64,000 bases of DNA, taken from the NCBI GenBank assembly GCA_963693365.1, contig CAVNZM010000004.1:930001-994000 (forward strand), read 5' to 3'. Each line of letters starts with the position of its first letter. Position 1 is the stretch's first letter. Source of the stretch: Amoebidium appalachense (lineage: Eukaryota; Ichthyosporea). Below are positions 30,040 to 41,526 of this stretch, piece after piece. The notes under the pieces were generated by a model. The model had not been told where the DNA came from. It saw only the letters and a list, made by a program, of their open reading frames with translations, and made no database searches. The translations under genes and the position numbers were made by a program.

Positions 30040-31205
30040 GATTTTTGGTGGGCCTGCTCCGACGGAGCATTCCGATTTTCGAAGAGGTTTTCCGAAACGG
30101 GATTTCGACTTCCGTTAATGGGCTCCACCGTCCTTCGAACCCTGAGCAGGAGAAATGTATCCTGCCAAAGCTCCCAAAAAGCGATAATGATCAGTACGGT
30201 GATGAATGTTAGAGATATTTGCGAATATTCCTTGATAGATATGTAAGCGACCACGCGCACGAGAAATGCGCGAAGTCAAAAGGCGCTCAAACCAGATACC
30301 CTTAAAGCGCCGCGAGGTCACGGAAAGGAATACCAGGTTGTAAATAGTCATAGGAGGACACGATTGGGATAGGTTGATTGTTCAGACTGTACTGTGCATT
30401 GGAAGAAAAGGTGCCGCATTTATCTATCCCAATTTTCATGAAATTTCGGAAACACCAGTCATCTACTCGAGAAAGCATGTTATTCATGATAGAAGGATCG
30501 TGAGTGACTAAGACAATATCATCAGCGAAAAAAAGGCCGGAGACGCAAGAGTCGCCAGCAACTGGAAATCGTTGAATTTCTACCGCTAAGTTGTCAATAA
30601 AGACATCAAAGAGAAGGGGACTCAAAAGTGAGCCATGTAAAAGGCCTCGAGTACGATTGAATCCGTTACTCAGTACCCCATTCACAACGGCAGCCCCATG
30701 GGTGCGGTCAAATAACGCCTGAAGTAGCCGACCAAAGGGAAGAGGTAGCCCTCGAGAGGCCAACTTGTGCCACCGCAAATTCGTGAGAACCGTGTCATAT
30801 ATGCATTCTTAAGGTCGATAAAGCATACCTCGCGACATCCAGAACGAACAATAGTGTCGTGTAATAGAAGAGCATGAGTATAGCACGAATAAGCACGCCG
30901 AAATCCGCCCTGAATGTTGCTCAACCGGAAGACACTCGATAAGGTCTCATGCTTGTGGAAGGCACGCAATATGCAGACTCGAATAGGCGACGAAATATGT
31001 TACTTAAGGTGACTGGCCGGAAGGAAGAAATCGGACCAGTAGAGACCTTCTTGCGGACTGGATTAATGATGGTGTCGTTCCACGACGAAGGAATGAAGCC
31101 CAAGTCATAGAAGGCAGAGAAAAACTCGCTCACCAAATACGCAAAGGGGGTTGGAGGCGGCGTATTCCCGCCTTTGGTAATAACGGCAGCGGGCGGAGGG
31201 CACAA
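30040..31205 (-). pseudogene. LINE reverse transcriptase, frameshifted
   Basis: Ordered RT motifs on the minus strand: FIPSSWNDTIINPVRKK and SSFRPVTLSNIFRRLFE (fingers), GGFRRAYSCYTHALLL, CFIDLKNAY (motif A, with the catalytic Asp), then after a frame change RGLLHGSLLSPLLFDVFIDN (motif B) and FADDIVLV (motif C). Motif B has HG where most LINEs have QG. Three frames are needed to read it, so it is a pseudogene. Sequence down to 30,040 continues in a related but broken frame. From 29,660 to 30,040 and 31,210 to 32,090 no gene is supported. Confidence 0.8.
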
Positions 31206-32100
31206 TGTAAAATTTCAGTAGCCCTTCAAATTTTCTCTTCCCCTGGCTCTTTTTTCATGCAGCCCTGCTGTGTTATATGTACGTTCAAAAACCTTTAATA
31301 ATTTGCTTTAAGTGTTTTTGATAAGGTCAATGATGCTAATGAATATGCTCTTATTGTACTTTCCCCCTTTTAGTTTGAAATGTAAAATGTTGTCAGTGCT
31401 ACGCCCCCTAGCTCTTTGATTTATTGCTGGAATGCACATCTACTCACCGAGGCTAGGGCATATAAATAGCTAACCACACTTATCCTCACATCCTTTGCAT
31501 TCAAAAGAAAGCGCATGTCCAAAACGAAAGCAGAAAAACCAAGATCAGTTAAAACACAAAAATTATTTAGTTGTACTAAATTTCATGTGTTTTCAGTAAA
31601 ACACGAAGTAATCTTTCAGACCGGGCGGTATTTTGCTTCGCTCTTGTATACATTCCTGACATACCATCCCCCTGTGTATCATCAGCACTGCAGGCGCCGC
31701 GCCTTGTGTGTTTGTACACGGTTGACGCTGCGAGGTACATACGTACATGCATATGCCTACATAGTAGTCTTGCCCACATGCAAGGAGGAGAGGTACAGGC
31801 AGCGTAGGAAGTCCTAACGCTTGACTTGATTGTTAGAGCAGATGATAGGCATACAACCTGTATGTTCCTTTGGAGTGGTTGTAGGCACAGGAAGATATGG
31901 ATATCTATAGCCTAGCACCTATTTGCTGAATTCGAAGAACGCCTGTACACTTTGAGTCAATCAATACCCACGACGAAAAAGCGCCACCTGACCTGTGGGC
32001 AGCTTGCCTAGAACTTTTTTCCACTCCCGACATCACTTCGTTGGGCCACTCCTCCTTTTCGCCCCACACCCATCCCCCTACATTTCCCGCCACCGCCACT

Positions 32101-33363
32101 ATGCCGTCGCAGGGCCACCTCCTGGCCAGTCTTGTGGGCGTGCTTTGCGCCGTGCACGGGGCCCATGCAGTGGATGGTCAGTTCTGTCTCTACGGTGACG
32201 CAGCCTGCACCACATCCAACGGGTGCAAGCCAGCTAGTTTTGGCGAGTGCGGGGAGCTGCCAGAGCTGATACCAGGAATTACGGCGTATTACAAGAGCGA
32301 CGTGCAGCAGGCGGACGGCACGGTGCCCTCGAATATCTTCCTAGAGCCGGGCTGTGGGGGTGTTGCGCTGCTGCCCGAGCCTATGCGCATACCCGAGGGC
32401 AGCTGCTACAAACCAGACAGCCCGCTGCTGGCCAGTTTCGGCCTGGAGCTCTACATAAAGCTCTCGCGCGACGTCACGGGCGCCCCCCCCGCTGCAGCTG
32501 CTGCCCCAGCAGCACCAGCTGCCGCGGCCCCTGCACCTGCCCCCGCGCCTGCCCCTGCCCCTGCCCCTGCGCCCGCCCCCTTCCCCGGTGCCCGCACCCG
32601 CACCCGCACCCGCACCCGCACCGGCACCGGCACCGGCACCGGCACCGCCACCTCCACCAGCACCGGTACCGCCACCGGCACCCGTGCCCCCGCCAGCCAG
32701 CCCGTCTGCAGCTGCGTCTGCCCCACCCAACAAGGCTGCCCCTGCCCCTGCCCCTGCCCCTACCCCCGCGGCGGCAGTGCCCGTGCCACCCCCCAAGGCC
32801 CCAACCTTTGCGTCTGCCGTTGAGTCTGACCAGGCAGCAGCACCCGCAAGCATTCCCACTGCAAAACCCTCTGCCTCCACAGTAGCTACTGGCTCAAAGG
32901 CACCTGTTCCGGCCTCTCCCACGGCCAAACCAGCAAGCAAGGCGGCATCGAGCAGCAAGTCCCAGGCAACTGTAAAACCAACTGGGGTCGATCTGATGGC
33001 TACACCTAGTGAGAGCGAGAGCCCAGCGGCCCAGCCAGAGGCAGGCGAGAGAGACCTGGTGTCAAACAAGGAGAAGAGGTGTGTGAACGGATGGGTGAAT
33101 AAATGGGCGTGTGCAGACTGGTGGGAGTGTGTAAGTAGATGTGTAAGTGCACGCTGTGTGCCGAGAGCATGGTGGGCGGGTGAATGTCGGGGTTCGTGTA
33201 GTGTTGAAAGGTAGTATCGGCCATCGTGACAACATGGTTGGCTGGCCGGGAGGAGAGAGAGAGATAGAGAAAGAGAGAGAGAGAGAGAGTGTGTGTGTGT
33301 GTCGGGGAGGGAGGGAGGGGGGAAGGGAGCAGGGTCCGGCCGGGAGGATAAAGAGAGAGAGAG

Positions 33364-33397
<34 letters not shown>

Positions 33398-33795
33398 GGG
33401 GGGTGCAGGAGGGGGAGGGGGGGACGGCACGTAGTAAGCATGAATAGCCTTTCAGCAAGCCAGCATGGGCTTCTTAGTTTTCAGGCTGCAGATACCAATC
33501 ACACACTCTGGCTGAAGTATGTCGCCTCCATCAAGTTCGGAATGGTTTCATAGCTCATGAGTGGCATATTTAGGCACTAAAAAACAGAGTCATTTGGCGT
33601 CAAGCCACGTGTGTGCCGGGGGAAGGGGGGGGGGGGGGGGGGGGGGTTCGTCCTTTACCGCTATATCTCGCATCTAGAACTCAACACTTCAATGTGTATT
33701 CCATGTAGGTGGTGATGTATGAAAGAGGGATCCGTGGGCATGTGTATGTGTGTTTGTGTGTGTGCACGTGTTTGGGTGTATGTAGTGTGTGCACT

Positions 33796-33834
<39 letters not shown>

Positions 33835-33837
33835 TTT

Positions 33838-33876
<39 letters not shown>

Positions 33877-34258
33877 GATGCAATTCTGACCATGTGGGGT
33901 CTAAGCAGCAGCAGTGCCATCACCCCAGCCGTGATTGCTGGGGCTGTGGGGGGTGCCGTGCTTCTAACCGTGCTAATTGTGGTCACGGCCTTCTTCGTGT
34001 GGCGCAAAAACCCCGATGGTGCCCGGAAATCCGGCCCGCCTGCACACAGCACCGTTAATATGGGGTAAGTCCGTCTGCAGCTAACCCCCTCCCTCCCCCC
34101 TCCACACCCACACACACACATATCTCTCTCTCTTCAAAAACATATACATAAATACTTTCTGTCTGTGTTCTTTCTTTTCTTTTTTATTTTATTTTTGCAT
34201 TCTTTATTTTATTATTATTATTGTTATTATTATTGTTGTTGTTGTTGTTATTATTTTG

Positions 34259-34295
<37 letters not shown>

Positions 34296-34873
34296 ATATG
34301 CACTGTGTCGTGAATGGCTGCTTTGCACTCTGTAGCCCGTCCCCCCTCCCCCCCCCCTCACCCGGTTGTTGGATGGTGTCATAAGGCAACTGATGTGATA
34401 GCTAAATTCTATGCCCCTTTTCCCTTTCCCTTGCTACCGAACGAACAGGTGATACAAGAATGACAAACAGACTCTCGCACGCACGTAGACATACGTCTCC
34501 ATTTGTTTACACACAGACATCCGATGGCTTTGCACCATACTGCGATCATACAACCCATATTCTCACCTGACAAGCACACCTCACAACCACCTCCCTCAGT
34601 CCTGTGCAACCAATATCACCATTGCCCCTTCCTACCTCATTGTCACAGCTGACAACCCATAAGGTTAGGGGTAAAACAGAAAACTAATATAGACCTCTTT
34701 GAACTCTATCCCCGGGACACACCCCGTAGCACGAATGTTTTCCTGCACTCACAAACAAATATGAGTGGTCTGTACATACGGAAACGAGCAAAAGCTAACA
34801 CTGCCCTGTTCGCAGGAAAGCAACCGAGTCAGGACTGAGGGCCCCAGACTCTGCCGTGACTGTTGGAAAGTAG
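32101..34873 (+). CDS. Type I membrane protein with Cys-rich head and Pro-Ala stalk, frame broken once
   Basis: Exons 32101-33078, 33906-34064 and 34816-34873 join in phase 2 at both GT-AG junctions and end at TAG. ATG 32101 starts a signal peptide (LLASLVGVLCAVHGAHA). A head of about 100 residues with eight Cys follows (CLYGDAACTTSNGCKPASFG...), then a long Pro-Ala stalk and a Ser/Thr/Lys-rich region. Exon 2 encodes one membrane helix (AVIAGAVGGAVLLTVLIVVT) with a basic stop-transfer FFVWRK, and exon 3 a short cytoplasmic tail ending VTVGK. In the Pro-Ala stalk near 32,575-32,595 the sense moves from frame 1 to frame 2; without that shift translation would stop at 32,823. Either a pseudogene, a slippage-prone allele or a base error in a C-rich repeat. 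Role unknown; likely surface protein. Confidence 0.55.
33250..33875 (+). repeat. GA, GT and G-run block in the first intron
   Basis: (GA)n at 33252-33290 and 33353-33368, GT runs, a G run at 33380-33402 and at 33627-33647, and (GT)n at 33796-33872 ending just before exon 2. The intron begins GTGTGTGAAC. Confidence 0.85.
34261..34293 (+). repeat. G33 homopolymer preceded by (TTATTA/TTG)n
   Basis: Pure run of 33 G in the second intron of the type I membrane protein gene, preceded by a T-rich array. Confidence 0.95.
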
Positions 34874-35055
34874 GCACTGGTAAGCGTTGATTGGCTAAGG
34901 GGAAGGGGTGGAATGTGAGGGGGGTGTTTGCTATTAATGGTAGTGGGGGTTGGGATCATGCCGGGTGGATAGAACACGACGGGTGTTGAGTGGGAAGGAC
35001 GGGGGTTATCGTTTGATGATTCGTGAGATTTGCAGTTTGGTTTATGTGTGTGTGT

Positions 35056-35057
35056 GT

Positions 35058-35091
<34 letters not shown>

Positions 35092-35224
35092 GGAGGGGGG
35101 GGGAGGGGGGGGGGGGGGGGGGGGGGGGGGCATGAGGATGTGTGTCTGTAGCTGTGTGCGTGCGTCTGTGTATGTGTGTGTGTATGTGTGTGTGTGTTAT
35201 GCACGGGCTCGGGCGCGTGTTTGC

Positions 35225-35255
<31 letters not shown>

Positions 35256-35519
35256 CTCTCCCTCCCTCCCCTCTCCCCCCCCCTCCCCCCCCCCCCCCCC
35301 CCCCCCCCCCGCTTCTCTCTCCAATTCTCACTCACGGTGTGTGAGTAATTGTCTGTCTGTCCATCTTTCCGTGTGCGTGTACGCTCTTAGATGTGACTGG
35401 CTACGTGGCCCTTTGACAGCCAATGAGATAACGGGGGGAAGAGGGGGGGGGGGGGGGGGGCAGGGGGGAGCTGTACCTGTGGGGGTGTGTACCCTCTAAT
35501 CTTCATGTGCATGTGTTGC

Positions 35520-35551
<32 letters not shown>

Positions 35552-35798
35552 TCCACGTTTTGTTTGTATGGTGGTAGTTTTTTTTTCTTGACCTTCTTTA
35601 TGTTTTCCTTCTGATTTCATTCTTTTGTCAAGGGGGAAAAGGGAGGCTTGTAAAAATGACATAGCCTTGGCGAAGGGGAGGTTGGGGTTGGGAAAGAGAG
35701 AGAGAGGACTCATGATGCAGGGAATAAGTGCGTGTGTGTGTGCATGTTGTGTATTTACTTGTGTGCAATGTGGCGGGGTGGGTGAAGAGGGGTGGCAA

Positions 35799-35870
<72 letters not shown>
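35056..35870 (+). repeat. G runs, (TATC)n, C runs and (GT)n
   Basis: G-rich 35058-35130, a tetranucleotide (TATC)n at 35226-35254, C runs 35275-35310, G runs 35442-35460 and 35520-35549, and (GT)n at 35802-35870. No exon is supported between 34,880 and 36,980; a small AT-rich ORF at 36,002-36,256 has no recognisable feature. Confidence 0.85.
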
Positions 35871-35872
<2 letters not shown>

Positions 35873-37004
35873 GAAAGGTGAGGGAGGGGGTCTCTTACCT
35901 CGGAAGGTCCTTACCTTCGGTTGTGCATGGGGATGCATCCTGTTGTGTTTCCCGTGAGGTTTTTGCAGCTTTCGTCAACTTTTGCTGATGTTGGCAAATA
36001 GGTGAAGGTACTTCGTGCACACATAACATTATTTCTGATCGACCGTTTGCTTTACAGGTTTCCCTCATGGACATTGATCAAACCACATCACGCCTTATTC
36101 TACACTTGGGTATTTCCGGCCCTAGAGAATGTGTTCAGTGTTGTTGACATCAATTTCTCTCCCTTTTATTTATTAATTTTTACTGTTTTGATATATTTGT
36201 GCTGTAAATCTTCATGCATTGCACATCGCTGGTTAAAGCGTAACCAGGCAAGATAGCTGCAATATGCTTACGTTTTATACCCCGATTGGAGTATCTTCTG
36301 GTAATCGCCTGATGAAATTTCCGATTGATATCTCAGAATATCGAACGAAAATTTTTTTGGTGGCAAGCAATCATGCTGTGACCAAGCATATGTTGTGCAC
36401 CGAGTGAAAAAATGCTTCGGACCATTTAAAACTACTCATAGTGAAATATTGTTTTTTTATTGAATGCTTCCCATTGGGTATTTCCCGGATTTAGCTACGG
36501 CAGGACAAAGGTTTGAATGAGTTTAATAAAAGAAACCCTGAATCAACGGGCGTGTTTACACATGTGTCTCTGTGTGTCTATGCAAGGGCAAACTTTGCCC
36601 TGTGAAACTAGCTGGCAGGGTGTGTACGTGTGAAACCACCAGCGTGGGCAAATGGTTGTAGTTCGTTTGGGAATCAGCATTTGTATTTGTGTGAGCACAC
36701 GCGGGTGTGTTCATTTTTATGATAAGCTCGTAGTACTCTACTCTGTTTTTGCATGAGTATCGAGAGTATGTCGCGTTGTGACGTGTCACAGTAACTGTCT
36801 GGCATGGAGCAAGTTACTATAGGACTGCGCGTTAGATCACTGTTCTTACAACTGCACACCAGGCACTTCACATCACTGCTGTTCATGTTCTACGTGTATT
36901 CACCACAAGCACACAACACATTCCACTTTCACTCTGCCTGTAGACTTGGATACCACCGGCGTGACAAGGTGTGCACCCATGCATCTCACAGTAGCTACAC
37001 AATA

Positions 37005-37560
37005 CCTACCGCACCATATTTCGCATAATACATACCGCAACATATTCCGCCTAATACCTACCGCACCATATTCCGCCTATAATACCTACCGCACCATATT
37101 CCGCCTACAATACCTACCGCACCATGTTCCGCTTATAATACCTACCGCACCATGTTCCGCCTATAATACCTACCGCACCATGTTCCGCCTATAATACCTA
37201 CCGCACCATATTCCGCCTGTAATACCTACCGCACCATATTCCACTTATAATATCTACCGCACCATATTCCGCCTATAATACCTACCGCACCATATTCCGC
37301 CTATAATACCTACCGCACCATATTCCGCCTTTAATACCTACCGCACCATATTCCGCCTATAATACCTACCGCACCATATTCCGCCTGTAATACCTACCGC
37401 ACCATATTCCGCCTGTAATACCTACCGCACCATATTTCGCCTATAATACCTACCGCACCATATTCCGCTTATAATACCTACCGCACCATATTCTGCATAT
37501 ATATGTAATAAATATCGCACCATATTCCGCACAATGTATAAAGAACCATATTTTGCCTAC
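37005..37560 (+). repeat. 28-bp minisatellite, about 19 copies
   Basis: Unit ATAATACCTACCGCACCATA TTCCGCCT repeated head to tail with single-base variants (TTCCGCTT, TGTTCCGC, CCTGTAAT). Copies degrade at both ends. There are no unique spacers, so it is not a CRISPR array. No gene is supported from 37,560 to 37,960. Confidence 0.95.
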
Positions 37561-37960
37561 GTTGAGCGGCAACACCATTATGTAAACATATAGTAAACAG
37601 GTATTCGGTCTGGAGCCACCCTTATGAGGGAGAGGCTCAGGGTTGGCTTTTGGTTGTTTCCGAATGTATCAATTGAAACTCTGACTTAAATTTACCGAAG
37701 AGAGACCAAGTTTCCGGTATGGGATTTTTTGCTGAATGCGCCCATTCGATGTTCACATGATCAAATACATTGAGCCAGATGGTTCGCGCTGTTGTTCTCC
37801 ATTTATTGAAACTAGCATGTTGACATGATAGGGGAAGTCGAAGAAAAATATTTCATACAACGGAACCGGTGTGTGGAAACAGTTGATTTGATGATAGGTG
37901 GAGACTGTACAGAGACATCTCGTTCAAAAGAACAACCAATATTGCAATGATAAAAGTAAC

Positions 37961-38780
<820 letters not shown>

Positions 38781-39241
38781 CCTTGACCTTTTCAGGTGCT
38801 GTGCTGCTATCTGGGAACAGGCTAGCGGCCTGCGGCACCTGTAGCAGGGGAGAGGCCGTGCATGCTACCTTTTTCGAGTTAGACCTTTTCTTTTATTAAG
38901 GTAATTACCAGCACCCCTGCGTTTTGGTGGCCATGCCAGCCCCAGGAGACCCATATACCTACTTTCTAGACTGAGCCCGTCAAACAGACATGGCAGAACG
39001 ATGGGACTAAATAATTTACAAACAGACTAGGGGAGCTTGTGTTTATGCTCAAAGACTTCAAAGACTATGGGATCCGGTTACGAATAGTTGCCCCTCAAGC
39101 GTCAGGTGTGAGGAGGGGGGGTCTAACGTAGTGTGGTGGGGCCGTGGGGTTTGGAGTCATGGAGCGTGTCTGGTATCCCATGTTGTGTAGTGTGGTGGTG
39201 GATGCAATCCCGTGCATATGCATGATACCTAAAATCTCTAA

Positions 39242-39890
39242 GGGCGTGTTTGGCAGCCGAAAATAATCGTATTCGTGTCATTTCGCGAAAAGACGAATAA
39301 TCGTGTTCATAAAATTATTTTGTGGTAGGCTATGCGCATTTAGGAGTACATAATGATACGATTACGGCGTACCAAACACGCCTAAACACGCTCCCGCTTC
39401 GACATCGACACAATGTCTTGATCAGGGGTTGCCTGGGTTTGGCGCTCTTAATCGTATTTTGGCCAATTCCGAGCATTTTGACACCCTTCAGAGTCGTATT
39501 CACAAATTGGATGCCCCTTTTTAATCGTATTGCGGGGTTTTCTAAATCGTATTTTGGGCCAATACGATTCGTAAGGCAAACCCTGATCTTGATACGACAC
39601 AGGAATGCGACATATCATCATTTGTACGATTTCATTGGTATTTGATCGACCAATAGTAAATTAGAATGGCCTAAAGCGATCCGATTGACTAAAAGTCATA
39701 TCGTCATCGTGTTTTCGAAAATCACCTCCGGAGGCGATTTTCGAAAACACGATATAACTTCGATGTCCAACGTCTTATCGTGTCCGGAAAGCTGTGGCGT
39801 GTTTAGCAGGGCACATTTTCGGAATCGTGTCATTACGCGAAAAGACGAATACGACAAAGACACGATATAACTGCGCTGCCAAACACGCCC
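39242..39890. mobile_element. Harbinger/Tourist-like MITE, 649 bp, with internal second copy
   Basis: Terminal inverted repeats GGGCGTGTTTGGCAGC and its exact complement at 39875-39890, flanked by TAA on both sides (39239-39241 and 39891-39893). The three-base TAA/TTA target and GGGCGTGTTTGG-type ends are typical of PIF/Harbinger-derived MITEs. Internal related ends (CCAAACACGCC at 39371-39381 and GGCGTGTTTAGCAG at 39789) and repeated subterminal CGCGAAAAGACGAAT suggest nested or tandem copies. No transposase ORF; non-autonomous. Confidence 0.75.
39706..39753. repeat. 48-bp near-perfect palindrome inside the MITE
   Basis: Arms of 24 bp meet at CCTCCGGAGG with one mismatch and no spacer. The arms contain TTTTCGAAAA. 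Confidence 0.9.
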
Positions 39891-40340
39891 TAAATCGCTA
39901 AATACCTGCAGTAAGGCAAGTCAACATGGACCTTCAAATGTGATCCGGAATCCAAACCAGCCTGCACAGTGGGGCCTACTGTGCTGCCTATCCCCCCACC
40001 GGTCACGACCACCAAAGCCTTTCTAGGCATACATACCTAAGTATTGGTTGGATCCAACAATCCCCTTGCCTCTCTCAAGTTGCCTCTCTTAAATGGGGAT
40101 AATGCTAAGGTCAGCCAAGTTAAATCTAGCCTACGGTAATGCAAAACCTGAATAATTGCCCATAGGTTTCACTGCTTTCATGATTTAGGTTTAAGGCCCA
40201 AGGCTCAGTTACTGCCGGGTTATTCCACCAAATTGCATGCGATCCAAAACCTAAATAGCACGAGTGCTGCAGTACTACAAGGGGGGTAAGAGGCCTTGAT
40301 GCGAACTTGAACACTGAAGCTTGAGATGTGCATGTGGCTT

Positions 40341-40403
40341 CTCCCCCCCCCCCCCCCCCCCCTCCGGGATCCCCCCCTCTCTCCCCCCCTCACACACACA
40401 CAC

Positions 40404-40435
<32 letters not shown>

Positions 40436-40801
40436 CGGTTCTAGAGATCTCTCCCTTTCTCTCCCCTCCTCCCCCCTCCCTCATCCCCTGTGACATGTAC
40501 ATGCCTCGGGCCCAACCCCGCGGCCGGGTCACCTTTCCCCCGGCCTCCCCCCCCCCCCGTCTCCCCCCCCCCCCCCCCCTCTCCCCCCACCCACTTGCGC
40601 CCGTGGTGGCTGAGGTAATATGGTGCATCACCATAATCATGGATGCACTCCCCCTCTTTGACCGGATCCTAGAGCTCATCGATTCCCCCCCCCCCACCCC
40701 CCCCCCCCCACCCCACCTCTCCGATCCCCTTCGCCGCGCTCCCTCCTTGACGTTCCCCCCTCCCCCCCACTCTCCCTTGCCCCCCCCCCCCCCCCCCCCC
40801 C
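40341..40801 (+). repeat. C-run block enclosing a possible hydrophobic exon
   Basis: C runs at 40341-40362, 40405-40433, 40550-40580, 40686-40710 and 40780-40801. Between them 40,600-40,685 reads, in one plus-strand frame, EVIWCITIIMDALPLFDRIL, a plausible membrane segment, and 40,830-40,938 has an open frame ending TGA. A 45-bp sequence at 40,850 (CTATCTGAAACAGGCTA) recurs at 38,805. I could not link these into a gene with matching phases. Confidence 0.3.
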
Positions 40802-41199
40802 TCCCCTGAAGTTTCCCCCAACAACAACCCACAACGTTAACGGCCGCTTTCATGCTATCTGAAACAGGCTACAGCCTGCCCCTGTGCACCCTGTACCACG
40901 GTTCACGGGCCACGGCTGGTAGCGTGCAGGAATGAACGTAGCCGCTGCGCCACGGTCCGTCGTGCGTGCACGGGGCTTTTTTGCATTCCAAAAAACCCAA
41001 ACTAGGAAGGTCCAGAGCCTGGAGCCTTATATCTACTCGCCCGTTAACGTTCCAGCCGACTTTTATAGAATCATTCATGTTTCAGTGCGTTGTAGCTATT
41101 ATTCGTGTTTGCGTTGCTGTAAGATGGATGTTACCTACTCCGGACTCAAAGAGTTTACTCGACCCTAGAACTGCACTTCTTGATGGCAGAGAGTGACCA

Positions 41200-41520
41200 C
41201 AAAAGATCTAGCACCCCTATTGGTCAGAGCTTTGGGCCAACCAAGTGCATCCACCAATCAGAACATTTTGAGAACCAATCAGCTGAAAATGGAGAGCTCC
41301 CATTGCGCACAATCAACCCATTTTTGGAAGGTGGACTGACATACTTAGATTTGATGGGCTTTGCCTTTGCACTTTATGTGATTGGTTGACTCTCTGAGCC
41401 ACCCGGAGTATACAAACAGCGGAGCCCGGCCATCCAGACATCACTTTGGACTACATCTCAAATCGACTGTCTCCAGGACAACCTCCACAAATTGGTTAAC
41501 GCTTTTTATAGCTACAACGC
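41200..41520 (+). promoter_or_regulatory. Promoter region of sugar-porter copy A: CCAAT array and altered TATA box
   Basis: ATTGGTCAGAGC near 41218, CCAATCAGAAC near 41253, CCAATCAGCTG near 41273 and TGATTGGTTGAC near 41379 lie in both orientations within 170 bp. They are followed by GAGTATACAAAC near 41408 where copy B has GAGTATATAAAC, so the TATA-like core of A carries a T-to-C change. The whole block is duplicated in inverted orientation before copy B. Confidence 0.6.
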
Positions 41521-41526
41521 GCAGAC

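Noticed and set aside
37005-37560. CRISPR array
   Set aside because: Units are contiguous with no variable spacers, and the window is eukaryotic.
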